64,000 nucleotides of DNA from Bacillus canaveralius (GCF_002860125.1 NZ_PGVA01000026.1:93666-157665); one strand, 5' to 3'. Counted from the first letter of the stretch, positions 26,408-35,176 are shown. Notes: generated by a model from the sequence alone, not told the origin. Program-made: numbers and translations.

Positions 26408-26450
26408 AGAGTGAATAAGACCTGCAATCGCCGCGGACATTATTCACTCT
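26408..26450 (-). terminator. Inverted repeat downstream of the paa operon
   Basis: AGAGTGAATAA (26408-26418) pairs exactly with TTATTCACTCT (26440-26450) around a 21-nt loop. It lies in the 516-bp gap between paaH and adhE. No long T-tract follows, so terminator function is uncertain. The rest of the gap, beyond the Rex and cre sites, holds nothing recognisable. Confidence 0.4.
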
Positions 26451-26682
26451 GCATTCTATTATAACTATAACGCCAATCAAAAATTTGTTATTCACAAACA
26501 GGGTTGCATGGGATTTTTGACAATAGACATATCAGTGTATATCGTTATGTCTTTTCGAATGAGAACAACGTGGTTCATAGTCCAAAGATAAGAAGGAATT
26601 TGACTTCCTTCCTCGATCATCATTGCCTTAAAATACTTTATCTATAATTGAACAATATTTGAAACTTGATCGTACAACATTC

Positions 26683-27555
26683 TCACAACTTATTTTCGTT
26701 CTCGAACCGGTAGTCGTAAACGCCCCTTCCCGTCTTGCGTCCAAGGCGTCCCGCTTTCACATATTGCTCCAAAAGCGGTGCCGGGCGATATTTTTCTCCC
26801 AACTTTTCATATAGATACTTTAGATTGTGTAAGCGGGTATCCAGACCGACAAGATCGCCCAGTTCAAATGGACCCATTGGATAATTGAGCCCGAGTTTAA
26901 TCGCTTTATCGATGTCCTCCGCTGTGCCGACACCCTCCTGCAACATGTAGAACGCTTCATTGCCAACAAGCGCGCTAATGCGGCTTGTCACAAAACCGGG
27001 AAACTCATTGACGACAACTGTTTCCTTACCCATTGTTCCAGCGGCAGCGCGGATCGCTTCAACTGTTTCGTCACTCGTTTCAAGGCCGCGGACAATTTCA
27101 ACTAGGGCCATTTTATGGACTGGGTTGAAAAAATGCATCGCGATCACTTTTTCAGGTCTTTTCGTAAACGAGCCGATCTCTGTAGGACTCATTGTTGAAG
27201 TGTTAGAGGCGAACAGGCAATGCCCGGGAGCATGCTGGTCAATTACTTCAAAAATGGTCTTTTTAATATCAAGAACTTCCGGAACCGCTTCAATGATTAA
27301 GTCAGCCTCTTTAACGTGTTGAACGAGACAAATTGAAAAGGTTAAGCGACGCTTCGCTTCGTCAATTTCCTGCGTGGATAGTTTTCCCCGTTCACGAGAT
27401 TTGTTGAAAATTCCAATGATCTCAATCTCGGCATTTTTCAACTGCTCATCTTTAATATCAACGAGTGTAGTCAGGAAACCGCCTACAGCACAAACATAGG
27501 CAATCCCTCTCCCCATCACTCCTGATCCAATCACAACGACATTCCTCAACTCCAT
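26683..27555 (-). CDS. paaH: 3-hydroxyacyl-CoA dehydrogenase of the phenylacetate pathway
   Basis: 290 residues. The NAD-binding motif is VIGSGVMGRGIAYVCA near residue 8. MHFFNPVHKMALVEIVRG near 140 carries the catalytic His of the HAD family, followed by the C-terminal dimer domain (NYPMGPFELGDLVGLD). It oxidises 3-hydroxyadipyl-CoA to 3-oxoadipyl-CoA, the substrate of PaaJ. The ATG follows GAGAGGGGGG. It is the last gene of the paaK-to-paaH operon and lies 50 bp after the aldehyde dehydrogenase gene. Butyryl-type 3-hydroxyacyl-CoA dehydrogenases are close relatives, and the operon decides the call. Confidence 0.88.
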   Translation of the reverse strand: MELRNVVVIGSGVMGRGIAYVCAVGGFLTTLVDIKDEQLKNAEIEIIGIFNKSRERGKLSTQEIDEAKRRLTFSICLVQHVKEADLIIEAVPEVLDIKKTIFEVIDQHAPGHCLFASNTSTMSPTEIGSFTKRPEKVIAMHFFNPVHKMALVEIVRGLETSDETVEAIRAAAGTMGKETVVVNEFPGFVTSRISALVGNEAFYMLQEGVGTAEDIDKAIKLGLNYPMGPFELGDLVGLDTRLHNLKYLYEKLGEKYRPAPLLEQYVKAGRLGRKTGRGVYDYRFENENKL

Positions 27556-27604
27556 TGCCCCCCTCTCAAAATAAAGCTCACATTAAAGCGGAGCTAGCTG
27601 TCCA

Positions 27605-29122
27605 CTAAAGGGCAAACGGGTTTAGCGGCCGGCTGCCATAATACGAGATCATACTTTTGGTTTCTGTATAAAGGTCCAATGTTTCAATGCATAATTCCCG
27701 TCCGAAACCTGATTGCTTATAGCCTCCAAAAGGCGTTCCGGGGAACGCTGAAAACGGACAATTGATCATGACAATCCCTGCTTCGATTTGCTTCGATACT
27801 CGTGTTGCCCTGGCATGATCTTTTGTCCAAAGCGCCGATCCCAACCCGTATTGGCTGTCATTCGCCAAGTGAATCGCTTCTTTTTCATCTTTAAATTCCA
27901 TCACAACCGCTACCGGCCCAAAAATTTCTTCTTTTACTGCTTCCATTTCGTGATTAACGTTTATAATAACTGTCGGCTCATACCAAAATCCATTTTCATA
28001 GCCGTCTATTTTCGCTTCCTTGCCGCCTGTTAAGACGGTTGCTCCATCAGCGACGGCAGACTTTACATAGCCGTCGATCACGTTCAACTGGTCCCGGTTT
28101 ATAATGGCACCAACATGGGTGTCCTTTGAGAATGGATTCCCAAGTTTCAGCCGTTTTGTTTTTTCAATAAATTTAGCGATAAATTCGTCATACACATGCT
28201 CATGAACATAGAGGCGTGATCGCGCTTCACAAGATTGGCCGCTGTTATAAAAAATTCCAAAAAGCGAGCCGTCAACCGCTGCATCAATATCTGCATCCTC
28301 AAAAATGATATTAGGTGATTTCCCGCCAAGTTCAAGAGTGACCCTTTTCAGAGTTTGCGAGGCTTTCGCCATAATATCCTTACCAATGGCTGTAGAGCCT
28401 GTAAAAGCCACCTTATCTACATCACGATGCTCAACTAAAAAATTTCCAACGTCAGAACCGGCACCCGGTACGACATTCACAACACCTGCCGGCACACCAG
28501 CTTCCATGCAGATTTCGCCGAGGACAAGTGCTGTTAACGGAGTAGGAGACGCTGGTTTAACAATTACCGAACAACCCGCTGCAATCGCCGGGGCGATTTT
28601 CCAGGCAGCCATCATTAACGGATAGTTCCATGGAATAATTTGCGCACAAACGCCGACCGGCTCCTTTTCCGTTACATTTTGAAAGGATCCGGGCATACTG
28701 TTGACAGCACCACGGTGGCCAACTATCGCACCGGCATAAAATTCAAAGTCTTCAATGGCCTGCATCACCTGGCCCTGGGCCGCTGCCAGCGACTTTCCTG
28801 TATTTAAAATCTCTAATTCTACCAGTTCGTTAAATCTTGATCTCATAATACCGGCAATTTTATTTAGTGTCCGGGACCTTTTATTGACGGGAAAATGGCG
28901 CCAATTGCCATGGTCAAACGCATTTCTTGCTGCGCGAACGGCTTCTTCCGCATCTTCAATGGATGCTTTGCTGACTTCGGCTGCCTTTTCACCTGTGGCC
29001 GGGTTTATAACGGTATAAACCCCTCCATTCAAGCTGTCTTTTCGCTCGCCATTTATAATTAATTGATAAAATTCCCGCTTTGTATCAAGCGCTGCAAATT
29101 TCTGTTCCTTCAATGTTTCCAT
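27605..29122 (-). CDS. Aldehyde dehydrogenase in the phenylacetate operon
   Basis: 505-residue NAD(P)-dependent aldehyde dehydrogenase. IPWNYPLMMAAWKIAPA carries the catalytic Asn, TLELGGKSPNIIF the general-base Glu, and NSGQSCEARSRLYV the nucleophilic Cys near residue 300. It has no MaoC hydratase domain, so it is not full PaaZ. Two roles are possible: oxidation of the ring-opened semialdehyde (the PaaZ dehydrogenase step), or oxidation of phenylacetaldehyde to phenylacetate. In organisms without fused PaaZ a stand-alone aldehyde dehydrogenase does the first job (family knowledge). AAAAGGAG precedes the ATG, and the gene sits 15 bp after paaG. Confidence 0.85.
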   Translation of the reverse strand: METLKEQKFAALDTKREFYQLIINGERKDSLNGGVYTVINPATGEKAAEVSKASIEDAEEAVRAARNAFDHGNWRHFPVNKRSRTLNKIAGIMRSRFNELVELEILNTGKSLAAAQGQVMQAIEDFEFYAGAIVGHRGAVNSMPGSFQNVTEKEPVGVCAQIIPWNYPLMMAAWKIAPAIAAGCSVIVKPASPTPLTALVLGEICMEAGVPAGVVNVVPGAGSDVGNFLVEHRDVDKVAFTGSTAIGKDIMAKASQTLKRVTLELGGKSPNIIFEDADIDAAVDGSLFGIFYNSGQSCEARSRLYVHEHVYDEFIAKFIEKTKRLKLGNPFSKDTHVGAIINRDQLNVIDGYVKSAVADGATVLTGGKEAKIDGYENGFWYEPTVIINVNHEMEAVKEEIFGPVAVVMEFKDEKEAIHLANDSQYGLGSALWTKDHARATRVSKQIEAGIVMINCPFSAFPGTPFGGYKQSGFGRELCIETLDLYTETKSMISYYGSRPLNPFAL

Positions 29123-29136
29123 CCATTCATCTCCTT

Positions 29137-29910
29137 TTAATAGCCTTTAAAAATTGGTTTTCGTTTTTCAGTAAACGCATTGACACCTTCTTTATGATCA
29201 TCTGTTAACCCGGCAATCCGCTGTGCCTGGGCATCCTTCTCCAAAAATTCCTCGATGCCGCACTGCCAGCTTGCTTTTAAATTACGCTTAATCAAGCCGA
29301 CCGCTTTAGTAGGCAGTGCGGCAAGCCGGCCAGCAAACATGGCGACCTGCTCCTCCCACTCACCCGAAGCGATCACTTTTGTGACGAGTCCAATATTCGC
29401 TGCATCTTCAGCGGATATTCTGTCACCAAGCACGGCAAGCTCCAGAGCTTTTGCATGGCCAACGAGCTTCGGCAGGTAATATAGATTTCCGGCGTCTGGA
29501 ACGAGACCCACATGAATGAATGCTTGAATGAAGCTTGCTTTATCAGAGGCAAGCCGGAAATCACAGGCAAGTGCGAGGCTAAGTCCAGCGCCTGCGGCCA
29601 CTCCATTTACGGCGGCAATTACCGGCTTTTCGACTTTTTCAAGCTCCATAACCATCGGATTGTAGCGGGTTCGCAAAATTTCCCCATGGTCTGTGCCGTC
29701 AGTCACACCACCTAAGTCTTCGCCGGAACAAAAAGCGCGCCCCGCACCGGTTATGACAATCGCCCGTACTTCGGGATCTGCCCCGGCCTGCTTTAAGGCT
29801 TTTCTTAGCTCACGGTTTAACTCTTCGGTAAAAGCGTTTAATTTTTCAGGACGATTCAGCGTTAACCAGGCTGTTTGGCCACGGAGCTCATAGTTTACGG
29901 TATTGTACAT
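29137..29910 (-). CDS. paaG: Ring 1,2-epoxyphenylacetyl-CoA isomerase (enoyl-CoA hydratase family)
   Basis: About 257 residues of the crotonase fold. GRAFCSGEDLGG, YNPMVMELEKVEKPVIAAVNGVAAGAGLSLALACDF and HVGLVPDAGNLYYLPKLVG are PaaG hallmarks, and the Asp in LVPDAG is the conserved isomerase acid. PaaG converts ring epoxide to oxepin-CoA and also shifts double bonds later in the pathway. The ATG at 29910 is preferred because AAGGGGTG lies about 9 nt before it; a GTG four codons earlier is possible. It follows paaF closely. Confidence 0.88.
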   Translation of the reverse strand: MYNTVNYELRGQTAWLTLNRPEKLNAFTEELNRELRKALKQAGADPEVRAIVITGAGRAFCSGEDLGGVTDGTDHGEILRTRYNPMVMELEKVEKPVIAAVNGVAAGAGLSLALACDFRLASDKASFIQAFIHVGLVPDAGNLYYLPKLVGHAKALELAVLGDRISAEDAANIGLVTKVIASGEWEEQVAMFAGRLAALPTKAVGLIKRNLKASWQCGIEEFLEKDAQAQRIAGLTDDHKEGVNAFTEKRKPIFKGY

Positions 29911-29925
29911 CGTATGTACCACCCC

Positions 29926-30705
29926 TTATCTCCCTTTAAAATCAGGCTTTCGTTTTTCCTGGAAAGCTTTCATGCCTTCCTTTTGGTCCTCTGATGAAAA
30001 TAGCAAATAAAAATTTTTCCGTTCAAATTGCATTCCTTCATATAAAGGATAATCGACGGCTTTTAAAACGGATTCTTTAATCAGCCTGATCGACAGCGGC
30101 GGCTGCAGCGCGATTTGCCGGGCAAGCTTGACCGTTTCTTCGATCAAGAGCTCCGGGGCAACAATTTGATTGATCAATCCGTACTTAAGCGCTTCTCGGC
30201 TTGAAATTCGTTTTCCGGTAAACAACCATTCCATCGCTTTTGTTTTACCGACGAGCTTGGTTAAGCGCTGTGTTCCCCCAGCACCGGGCATAATCCCGAG
30301 ATTGACTTCGGGAAATCCGAACTCAGCACCTTCGGCAGCCAGTAAAAGATCACAGCAAAGAGCTAATTCGAAAGCACCGCCGAGCGCAAAGCCGTGAACG
30401 GCCCCGATGATCGGCTTTTTAATCCAGGCGAGACGGTCCCAGTCGGCAAACTGGTTCAGCATCTCCAAGTCGATCGAACTGGCATTTGCCATTTCGTCGA
30501 TATCTGCCCCGGCAGCAAAGGCGCGCCCTTTTCCATTTAGCACGATGACACGAACATTGTCATCCCGGTCATAAGACTCCATCACCGATAAAATTTCAAA
30601 TATCATCGTGCGATTCAGGGCGTTTAACACATGCGGACGATTTAAAGTGATCATACCGATCTGCTCGCTTATCCCGGTTTCAATAAATTGATATCCTTCA
30701 CTCAT
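29926..30705 (-). CDS. paaF: 2,3-dehydroadipyl-CoA hydratase (enoyl-CoA hydratase family)
   Basis: 259 residues of the crotonase fold. GRAFAAGADIDEM forms the oxyanion region. Both catalytic glutamates are present, in GGAFELALCCD and FGFPEVNLGIMPGAGGTQR, as in active hydratases. It hydrates 2,3-dehydroadipyl-CoA to 3-hydroxyadipyl-CoA. It overlaps the upstream EthD-like gene by 8 bp and precedes paaG by 15 bp. The ribosome site is weak (GAAGAAG), which fits coupled translation. Confidence 0.88.
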   Translation of the reverse strand: MSEGYQFIETGISEQIGMITLNRPHVLNALNRTMIFEILSVMESYDRDDNVRVIVLNGKGRAFAAGADIDEMANASSIDLEMLNQFADWDRLAWIKKPIIGAVHGFALGGAFELALCCDLLLAAEGAEFGFPEVNLGIMPGAGGTQRLTKLVGKTKAMEWLFTGKRISSREALKYGLINQIVAPELLIEETVKLARQIALQPPLSIRLIKESVLKAVDYPLYEGMQFERKNFYLLFSSEDQKEGMKAFQEKRKPDFKGR

Positions 30706-31006
30706 TTACTTCTTCACCGATCATCATCGTAACTAAATCACCAGCAAAAGACATAACATCCTTTCCGGAAGCTTTGGCCTCGTCTGTTTTCATGGCCGCT
30801 TTGAATGCATCAGGACCGTCATAAAACATTTCGCACATTAAATAATACTTGCCCTCCCCTCCCATCGGGCTGCCGATTATTTTCGTTACTTTCATTTCGC
30901 GCAGACCGGGAATCTTGGCTGTCAACGGCGCATGAGTATTAAAATAATGGTCATCAAAAGCTTCCTTGTTTTCCGGGTGCTTGTATAAAGCGATTAATTT
31001 AATCAA
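30698..31006 (-). CDS. EthD-family small protein of the paa operon
   Basis: 102-residue dimeric alpha-beta barrel protein of the EthD type. IALYKHPENKEAFDDHYFNTHAPL and the later PGLREMKVTKIIGSP are typical. EthD-like proteins bind small hydrophobic molecules and are often found with oxygenases, but a defined reaction is not established for this clade. The start is a TTG at 31006 (MIKLIALYK) because GGAGATGG lies 8-9 nt before it, while the nearer ATG runs straight into a stop. It lies between paaD and paaF and may handle a reactive ring intermediate; this is inference. Confidence 0.8.
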   Translation of the reverse strand: MIKLIALYKHPENKEAFDDHYFNTHAPLTAKIPGLREMKVTKIIGSPMGGEGKYYLMCEMFYDGPDAFKAAMKTDEAKASGKDVMSFAGDLVTMMIGEEVNE

Positions 31007-31047
31007 TCATTCCATCTCCTTTAATTAAATAGATTTATAGCCAATCT

Positions 31048-31572
31048 TTACATCAGCGTGGATACCGGCTTCATTGCCTCAAAAGGATTTTTGCAAGATT
31101 TGCAGTATAGGATACTCCGGCAGGCAGTCGGGCCAAAGAGATTGTCAATTGATGTGTATTCGGAATCACAATACGGGCAATTGACGCTCCAGCTTCCATC
31201 CGGACCGAACACTTTCGGTGGAGGCGCGATTCCGAATTCCTTTAACTTCTGCCTTCCAGCTTCTGAAACCCTTGCCGATGTCCACGGAGGATGATAGATA
31301 AATTGAACATCCACTTCGACTTCTTCCGATAGCCCAGATAATGCTTTTTCGATATTGTTCTTAATAATATCAAGAGCCGGACAGCCCATAAATGTCGGCA
31401 GTAACTGGAGTTTGACTTTGTTGTCCAGCACCTCCAATTTTTCAAGCATGCCAAGTTCAATGATGGAAATCGCATCTATTTCCGGATCCTTTACAAAATA
31501 AAGCGCTTCCAAAACTCTTTCTTCGAGAGTATGGACATTAACTATTTCTTGATTGTTGTCCTTCACGGTCAT
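31048..31572 (-). CDS. paaD: Phenylacetyl-CoA epoxidase subunit PaaD
   Basis: About 174 residues. The N-terminal part is of the DUF59/MIP18 type (LEALYFVKDPEIDAISIIELG, with TFMGCPALDII near residue 60). The C-terminus has a zinc-ribbon pattern with NCPYCDSEYT and YCKSCKNPF. PaaD is thought to help iron-centre assembly of the PaaABC epoxidase (family knowledge). The start may be the ATG at 31572 or the GTG at 31566; AAAGGAAGG fits the GTG spacing better. It begins 8 bp after a reading that overlaps the end of paaC. Confidence 0.9.
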   Translation of the reverse strand: MTVKDNNQEIVNVHTLEERVLEALYFVKDPEIDAISIIELGMLEKLEVLDNKVKLQLLPTFMGCPALDIIKNNIEKALSGLSEEVEVDVQFIYHPPWTSARVSEAGRQKLKEFGIAPPPKVFGPDGSWSVNCPYCDSEYTSIDNLFGPTACRSILYCKSCKNPFEAMKPVSTLM

Positions 31573-31579
31573 CCTTCCT

Positions 31580-32401
31580 TTACCAGCTTGCGGCTGGATC
31601 AAAGTGGTATACTTCCCCAAGAGTAGAAATGGCCTTGGTGAGATCATCAGTATGAACGCCGTTTCGTCCATCTCCGTGTTTCATGGGAAAACGGGTGGGA
31701 ATCTGTAGATTGACAGAGTTAAAAACGGGTTTCATCGCTTCTTTCCACCGCTTTTGCAAGATTTCCTCCGAATCTATCAAATCGTGACGCACAATTTCAG
31801 CACCTTTATTACCAAGACTGAGCAATCCGCCGAAATCGTCCATTACGATTGTAATGGCCTGCTCCATTCTCGATCTTGCTTCACCGCCGGCGAGCATCAA
31901 CTGTTCAAACCATGTTTTCCAATGGAGCTGATGATAATAAAGTTCCATACTAATCTTTACCGCCGTTTCGGACAAAGGCTGATAGCTTGAGTTTTTCATA
32001 GAATTGATTTTGATTTTTTTGGCTGCCGTATAGAAATAATGGCGGACAACGGCAAATGCCCAATCATAATCAGGTTCTCTTAAATAATCGCCCGGTCCAT
32101 TCGCCATTTCCAATAAAATAGCATTGCGGCGCTGTTCGGGTGTGCGGACGTGGGCCAAAGCGTCAACGCTGCCTTCACCAAGATCCTCAAGCAGCTGATA
32201 ATACATGGCTGCATGGCCCATCGTGTCCTGATTAATCGATGAGAAAGCGACATCCTCTTCAATATGGGGAGCAAGTCCAAGCCATTCCGATCCTCTATAA
32301 GCGAGAATAAAATCATCATCTGCCAGTTGATACAGCAATTCAGCCAAAGAGTCTTTATAAGATGGATTCTCAAGTGCTTCAGCTGAGTTAAGCTTTTTCA
32401 C
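31580..32401 (-). CDS. paaC: Phenylacetyl-CoA epoxidase structural subunit PaaC
   Basis: About 273 residues, a ferritin-like helical protein that pairs with PaaA but has lost the iron site in the family. Seen segments are LYQLADDDFILAYRGSEWLG near residues 25-45, EEDVAFSSINQDTMGHAAMYY, and YHQLHWKTWFEQL. The start is the GTG at 32401 (VKKLNSAEAL), which GGGGAGGGG precedes. The longer N-terminal reading overlaps paaB and lacks conservation signs. The end of paaB and start of paaC overlap by 14 bp. Confidence 0.9.
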   Translation of the reverse strand: MKKLNSAEALENPSYKDSLAELLYQLADDDFILAYRGSEWLGLAPHIEEDVAFSSINQDTMGHAAMYYQLLEDLGEGSVDALAHVRTPEQRRNAILLEMANGPGDYLREPDYDWAFAVVRHYFYTAAKKIKINSMKNSSYQPLSETAVKISMELYYHQLHWKTWFEQLMLAGGEARSRMEQAITIVMDDFGGLLSLGNKGAEIVRHDLIDSEEILQKRWKEAMKPVFNSVNLQIPTRFPMKHGDGRNGVHTDDLTKAISTLGEVYHFDPAASW

Positions 32402-32768
32402 GATCGTGCTCCCCTCCCCATGATAATATTTCCTTCTCATCGAGCATCCCCTGCTCATATTGACGCCATTTCTTTTTTAAATAGCCGTATCCTTTTGTAT
32501 TTCGATAATCTTTGTTGTCGATGCGCTGCAATGATTGCCGTTCTGGAGCGGTCATCTTTCTAATATATGAGCGTTTGACGACCCAAATATCTGAAACAGG
32601 CTCCCTCCTCATAAAATTTTCTTGAGCCATAATCAAAGCGAGCTCTTCATTCGGCGCCAATAAAGAAAACTGATACTGAATCGGCGCTGCATCATTTCTT
32701 TTGCTAAACACTTCGTATTCCTGGTAAAAACCTTCACTGCCCAAAAAAACCCCCTCCTTCGATGACAT
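32388..32768 (-). CDS. paaB: Phenylacetyl-CoA epoxidase subunit PaaB
   Basis: 126 residues or about 118 from the alternative start. Seen segments are YEVFSKRNDAAPIQYQFSLLAPNEELALIMAQENFMRREPVSDIWVVKRSYI, a run I note by its ends, which is the conserved PaaB core. PaaB holds the PaaA/PaaC dimers in the full complex. The ATG at 32768 overlaps the paaA stop (TAATG). A TTG at 32744 lies 8 nt behind AAGGAGG and may be the real start. Confidence 0.9.
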   Translation of the reverse strand: MSSKEGVFLGSEGFYQEYEVFSKRNDAAPIQYQFSLLAPNEELALIMAQENFMRREPVSDIWVVKRSYIRKMTAPERQSLQRIDNKDYRNTKGYGYLKKKWRQYEQGMLDEKEILSWGGEHDREKA

Positions 32769-33727
32769 TAGCTCCCGCTGCCCAACGCTTCACGGACCCA
32801 TGAATTCATTTCATATGATTTGCGGCGCAGCTTTAGCCGTTCCTGCGATTTTGGTCCGTTGTTTTTAACAATCTGCTTAAAGCGGGCCCAATCAGGCTGC
32901 TGATAAATCCATTTGTTTGCTTGATTATCGAAATACATCGTCTCATCCGGTACCGTTAAGCCGAGTGACAACACTCTCGGAATATATTTTGAGAAAAAGT
33001 CCTGACGAAGCTGTTCGTTTGTTTTTGTGCGAATTTTATATTTGATCGTGATATCCTGTTTCGAGGTCCCGGTCGTTGAAGCATCCCCGGGCCCAAAAAA
33101 CATCAGCAAAGCTTCCCACCAGCGGTTGATTGACGCTTGAACCATTTCGCGTTGCTCTTTCGTGCCCTCGGCGAGCGCCATAATAATCGCCTCCCCATGC
33201 TGGGCGTGAAAAACTTCTTCTGCACAGATGCGTTTTAAAGCCCGGGCATATGGACCGTAAGAAGCGCTGAGCATATTCGTTTGCGTGATAATGGCAGCGC
33301 CGTCAACGAGCCAGCCGATCAGGCCTGCGTCCGCCCAGGTCGGTGCTTCCATATGGAAAACATTATGGAATTTTAGATTACCGCTAAACAGATCATTCAT
33401 AATATCTTCACGTGTTTTTCCAAGTGGCTTCATTAAATCTTCAGTGACGCGGAGGAGCAGCTGGCCATGGCCCATTTCATCCTGAACCTTTGCCATAATG
33501 CCAAGCTTGCGCTTCAAGGTCGGCGCTTTCGGCACCCATTCTTTTTCGGGAAGCGCCCCCATTATTTCGCTGATCCCATGCATTGAAATCAGCTTAATTA
33601 AGGTCATTCGATACTCATCGGGCATCCAATCGTCCGCTTCGATTTTTTCGCCTGCTTCTATCCGTTCCATAAAAAGCTCGTATTTTTGATGTTCTGATAA
33701 ACACTCAAATGAAACCGTTTCTTCCAA
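32768..33727 (-). CDS. paaA: Phenylacetyl-CoA epoxidase catalytic subunit PaaA
   Basis: About 319 residues, the di-iron oxygenase subunit that makes the 1,2-ring epoxide of phenylacetyl-CoA. The iron ligands are expected in KVQDEMGHGQLLL near residue 86 and in CAEEVFHAQHGEAI near residue 175, and the substrate region is LKFHNVFHMEAPTWADAG. I prefer the TTG at 33727 because GGAGG lies 7 nt before it; the GTG three codons earlier overlaps the ribosome site. It follows paaK by about 35 bp. PaaA needs an electron-supplying reductase (PaaE) that is not present in this window. Confidence 0.93.
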   Translation of the reverse strand: MEETVSFECLSEHQKYELFMERIEAGEKIEADDWMPDEYRMTLIKLISMHGISEIMGALPEKEWVPKAPTLKRKLGIMAKVQDEMGHGQLLLRVTEDLMKPLGKTREDIMNDLFSGNLKFHNVFHMEAPTWADAGLIGWLVDGAAIITQTNMLSASYGPYARALKRICAEEVFHAQHGEAIIMALAEGTKEQREMVQASINRWWEALLMFFGPGDASTTGTSKQDITIKYKIRTKTNEQLRQDFFSKYIPRVLSLGLTVPDETMYFDNQANKWIYQQPDWARFKQIVKNNGPKSQERLKLRRKSYEMNSWVREALGSGS

Positions 33728-33762
33728 ATTTGCCACCTCCAGTTTATCGATTCCGACATTTG

Positions 33763-35094
33763 CTAAAGTGCAAAATTACCCTGCTCATTCCTTCGATCAA
33801 TAACCCTGAGCGCCTTTCCCTCTGAGCGGGGGATCGACTTTGGTTCCCGGATGACCGTATCCATTGCAATCAGGCAGCTGCTTTTCAAAGCGGCCTTAAG
33901 TTTTCGCTCTAACTGGCGTATCTTGTCATGGGCCAGGTCAAAATCGATAGCTTTAAAGCACTCTTCAGTTATCTCGACGTGAAGCTCCAGTACTTTAAAA
34001 GAACGTTTTTGCAGCATATGAATTTGATAATGGGGTGCCAGCTCTTTCATCTTTAACATGCTGTGCTCAATTTCTGAAGGAAATACATTCACCCCATTCA
34101 CATTGAGCATATCATCGATCCGCCCCTTTATTCTCGACATCCGGGCCGTTGTCCGGCCGCATCGGCACTTTTCTTTATTTAATGAAGCAACGTCGCCTGT
34201 CCGATAGCGGATAACCGGAAAAGCTTCCTTTGTTAAGCTCGTAAATACAAGCTCACCGTCATCACCATCGGCAAGAGGCTCAAGTGTTTCAGGGTCAATC
34301 ACTTCGGCATAAAAGTGATCCTCGGCAATATGGAGGCCATTTTGCTCTTCATGACATTCGATCGCCACCCCCGGCCCAATCACTTCACTTAACCCATAAA
34401 TATCACATGCCTTGATAGCCAGCTTCTCTTCGATTTTACGGCGCATTTCCTCTGACCATGGTTCGGCCCCGAGGATCCCATAACGCAGTGACGTTGCTGC
34501 TGGTTTTTTCCCCATCTCTTCCATTGTTTCAGCAATATTTAACACATAGGATGGTGTCCCACAGATAACCGTTGGCTGGAAATCTTCAATCAGCATGATT
34601 TGCCTTTGCGTGTTTCCCCCTGAAATCGGAACCGTGACCATCCCCAATCTTTCACTCCCGTAATGGAGACCAAGCCCGCCTGTAAATAAACCATAACCAT
34701 AGGCATTATGGAGAATTTCCCCTGGTTCTCCCCCGGCAGTGGCAATCGAGCGGGCGACAATTTCGCTCCACATCTCGATATCATGTTTCGTATAGCCGAC
34801 AACGGTCGGTTTCCCGCTTGTACCTGAGGAAGCATGAAGACGAACCAGCTCGGTTTTCGGAACAGCAAGCAAGCCAAACGGATACCCTTTTCGCAAATCT
34901 GCTTTGGTCGTAAAAGGCAGATCTACCATATCATTCAGACCCAGGTTTCTTTCAGGATTGAAACCGTTTTCATTAAACTTTTTTCTATAGAACGGAACAT
35001 GTTGGTAAACTCTTTCTGTTGTTTTTTTCAGCCTTTTTTGCTGAAGGGATCTTATTTCCGTTCGAGTGGCCGTTTCAATCGAATCGATAATCAA
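33763..35094 (-). CDS. paaK: Phenylacetate-CoA ligase
   Basis: 443 residues. The adenylate-forming P-loop is SSGTSGKP at residues 89-96, followed by YGYGLFTGGLGLHYG and the ICDIYGLSEVIGPG segment near 240. The C-terminal lid has GRIDDMLNVNGVNVFPSEIE. It activates phenylacetate with ATP and CoA as the first committed step. The TTG at 35094 (MIIDSIETATRTEI) follows GGAGGGAAGAA. It is the first gene of the main paa operon. A candidate PaaX operator lies about 65 bp upstream in the divergent promoter region shared with the AI-2E gene. Confidence 0.95.
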   Translation of the reverse strand: MIIDSIETATRTEIRSLQQKRLKKTTERVYQHVPFYRKKFNENGFNPERNLGLNDMVDLPFTTKADLRKGYPFGLLAVPKTELVRLHASSGTSGKPTVVGYTKHDIEMWSEIVARSIATAGGEPGEILHNAYGYGLFTGGLGLHYGSERLGMVTVPISGGNTQRQIMLIEDFQPTVICGTPSYVLNIAETMEEMGKKPAATSLRYGILGAEPWSEEMRRKIEEKLAIKACDIYGLSEVIGPGVAIECHEEQNGLHIAEDHFYAEVIDPETLEPLADGDDGELVFTSLTKEAFPVIRYRTGDVASLNKEKCRCGRTTARMSRIKGRIDDMLNVNGVNVFPSEIEHSMLKMKELAPHYQIHMLQKRSFKVLELHVEITEECFKAIDFDLAHDKIRQLERKLKAALKSSCLIAMDTVIREPKSIPRSEGKALRVIDRRNEQGNFAL

Positions 35095-35156
35095 ATTCTT
35101 CCCTCCTTAATGAGCGTTCGATAAGATAAGCCAAATCATCAATCGTAAGTTCTTTT

Positions 35157-35176
35157 TGTATGACGTTAATAAATCG
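35157..35176. promoter_or_regulatory. Candidate PaaX operator upstream of paaK
   Basis: TGTATGACGTTAATAAATCG. Ten of its first eleven bases, TGTATGACGT, match the thioesterase site at 1451 exactly. It lies in an extended imperfect palindrome (ATGACG...CGTAAT). Confidence 0.55.
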
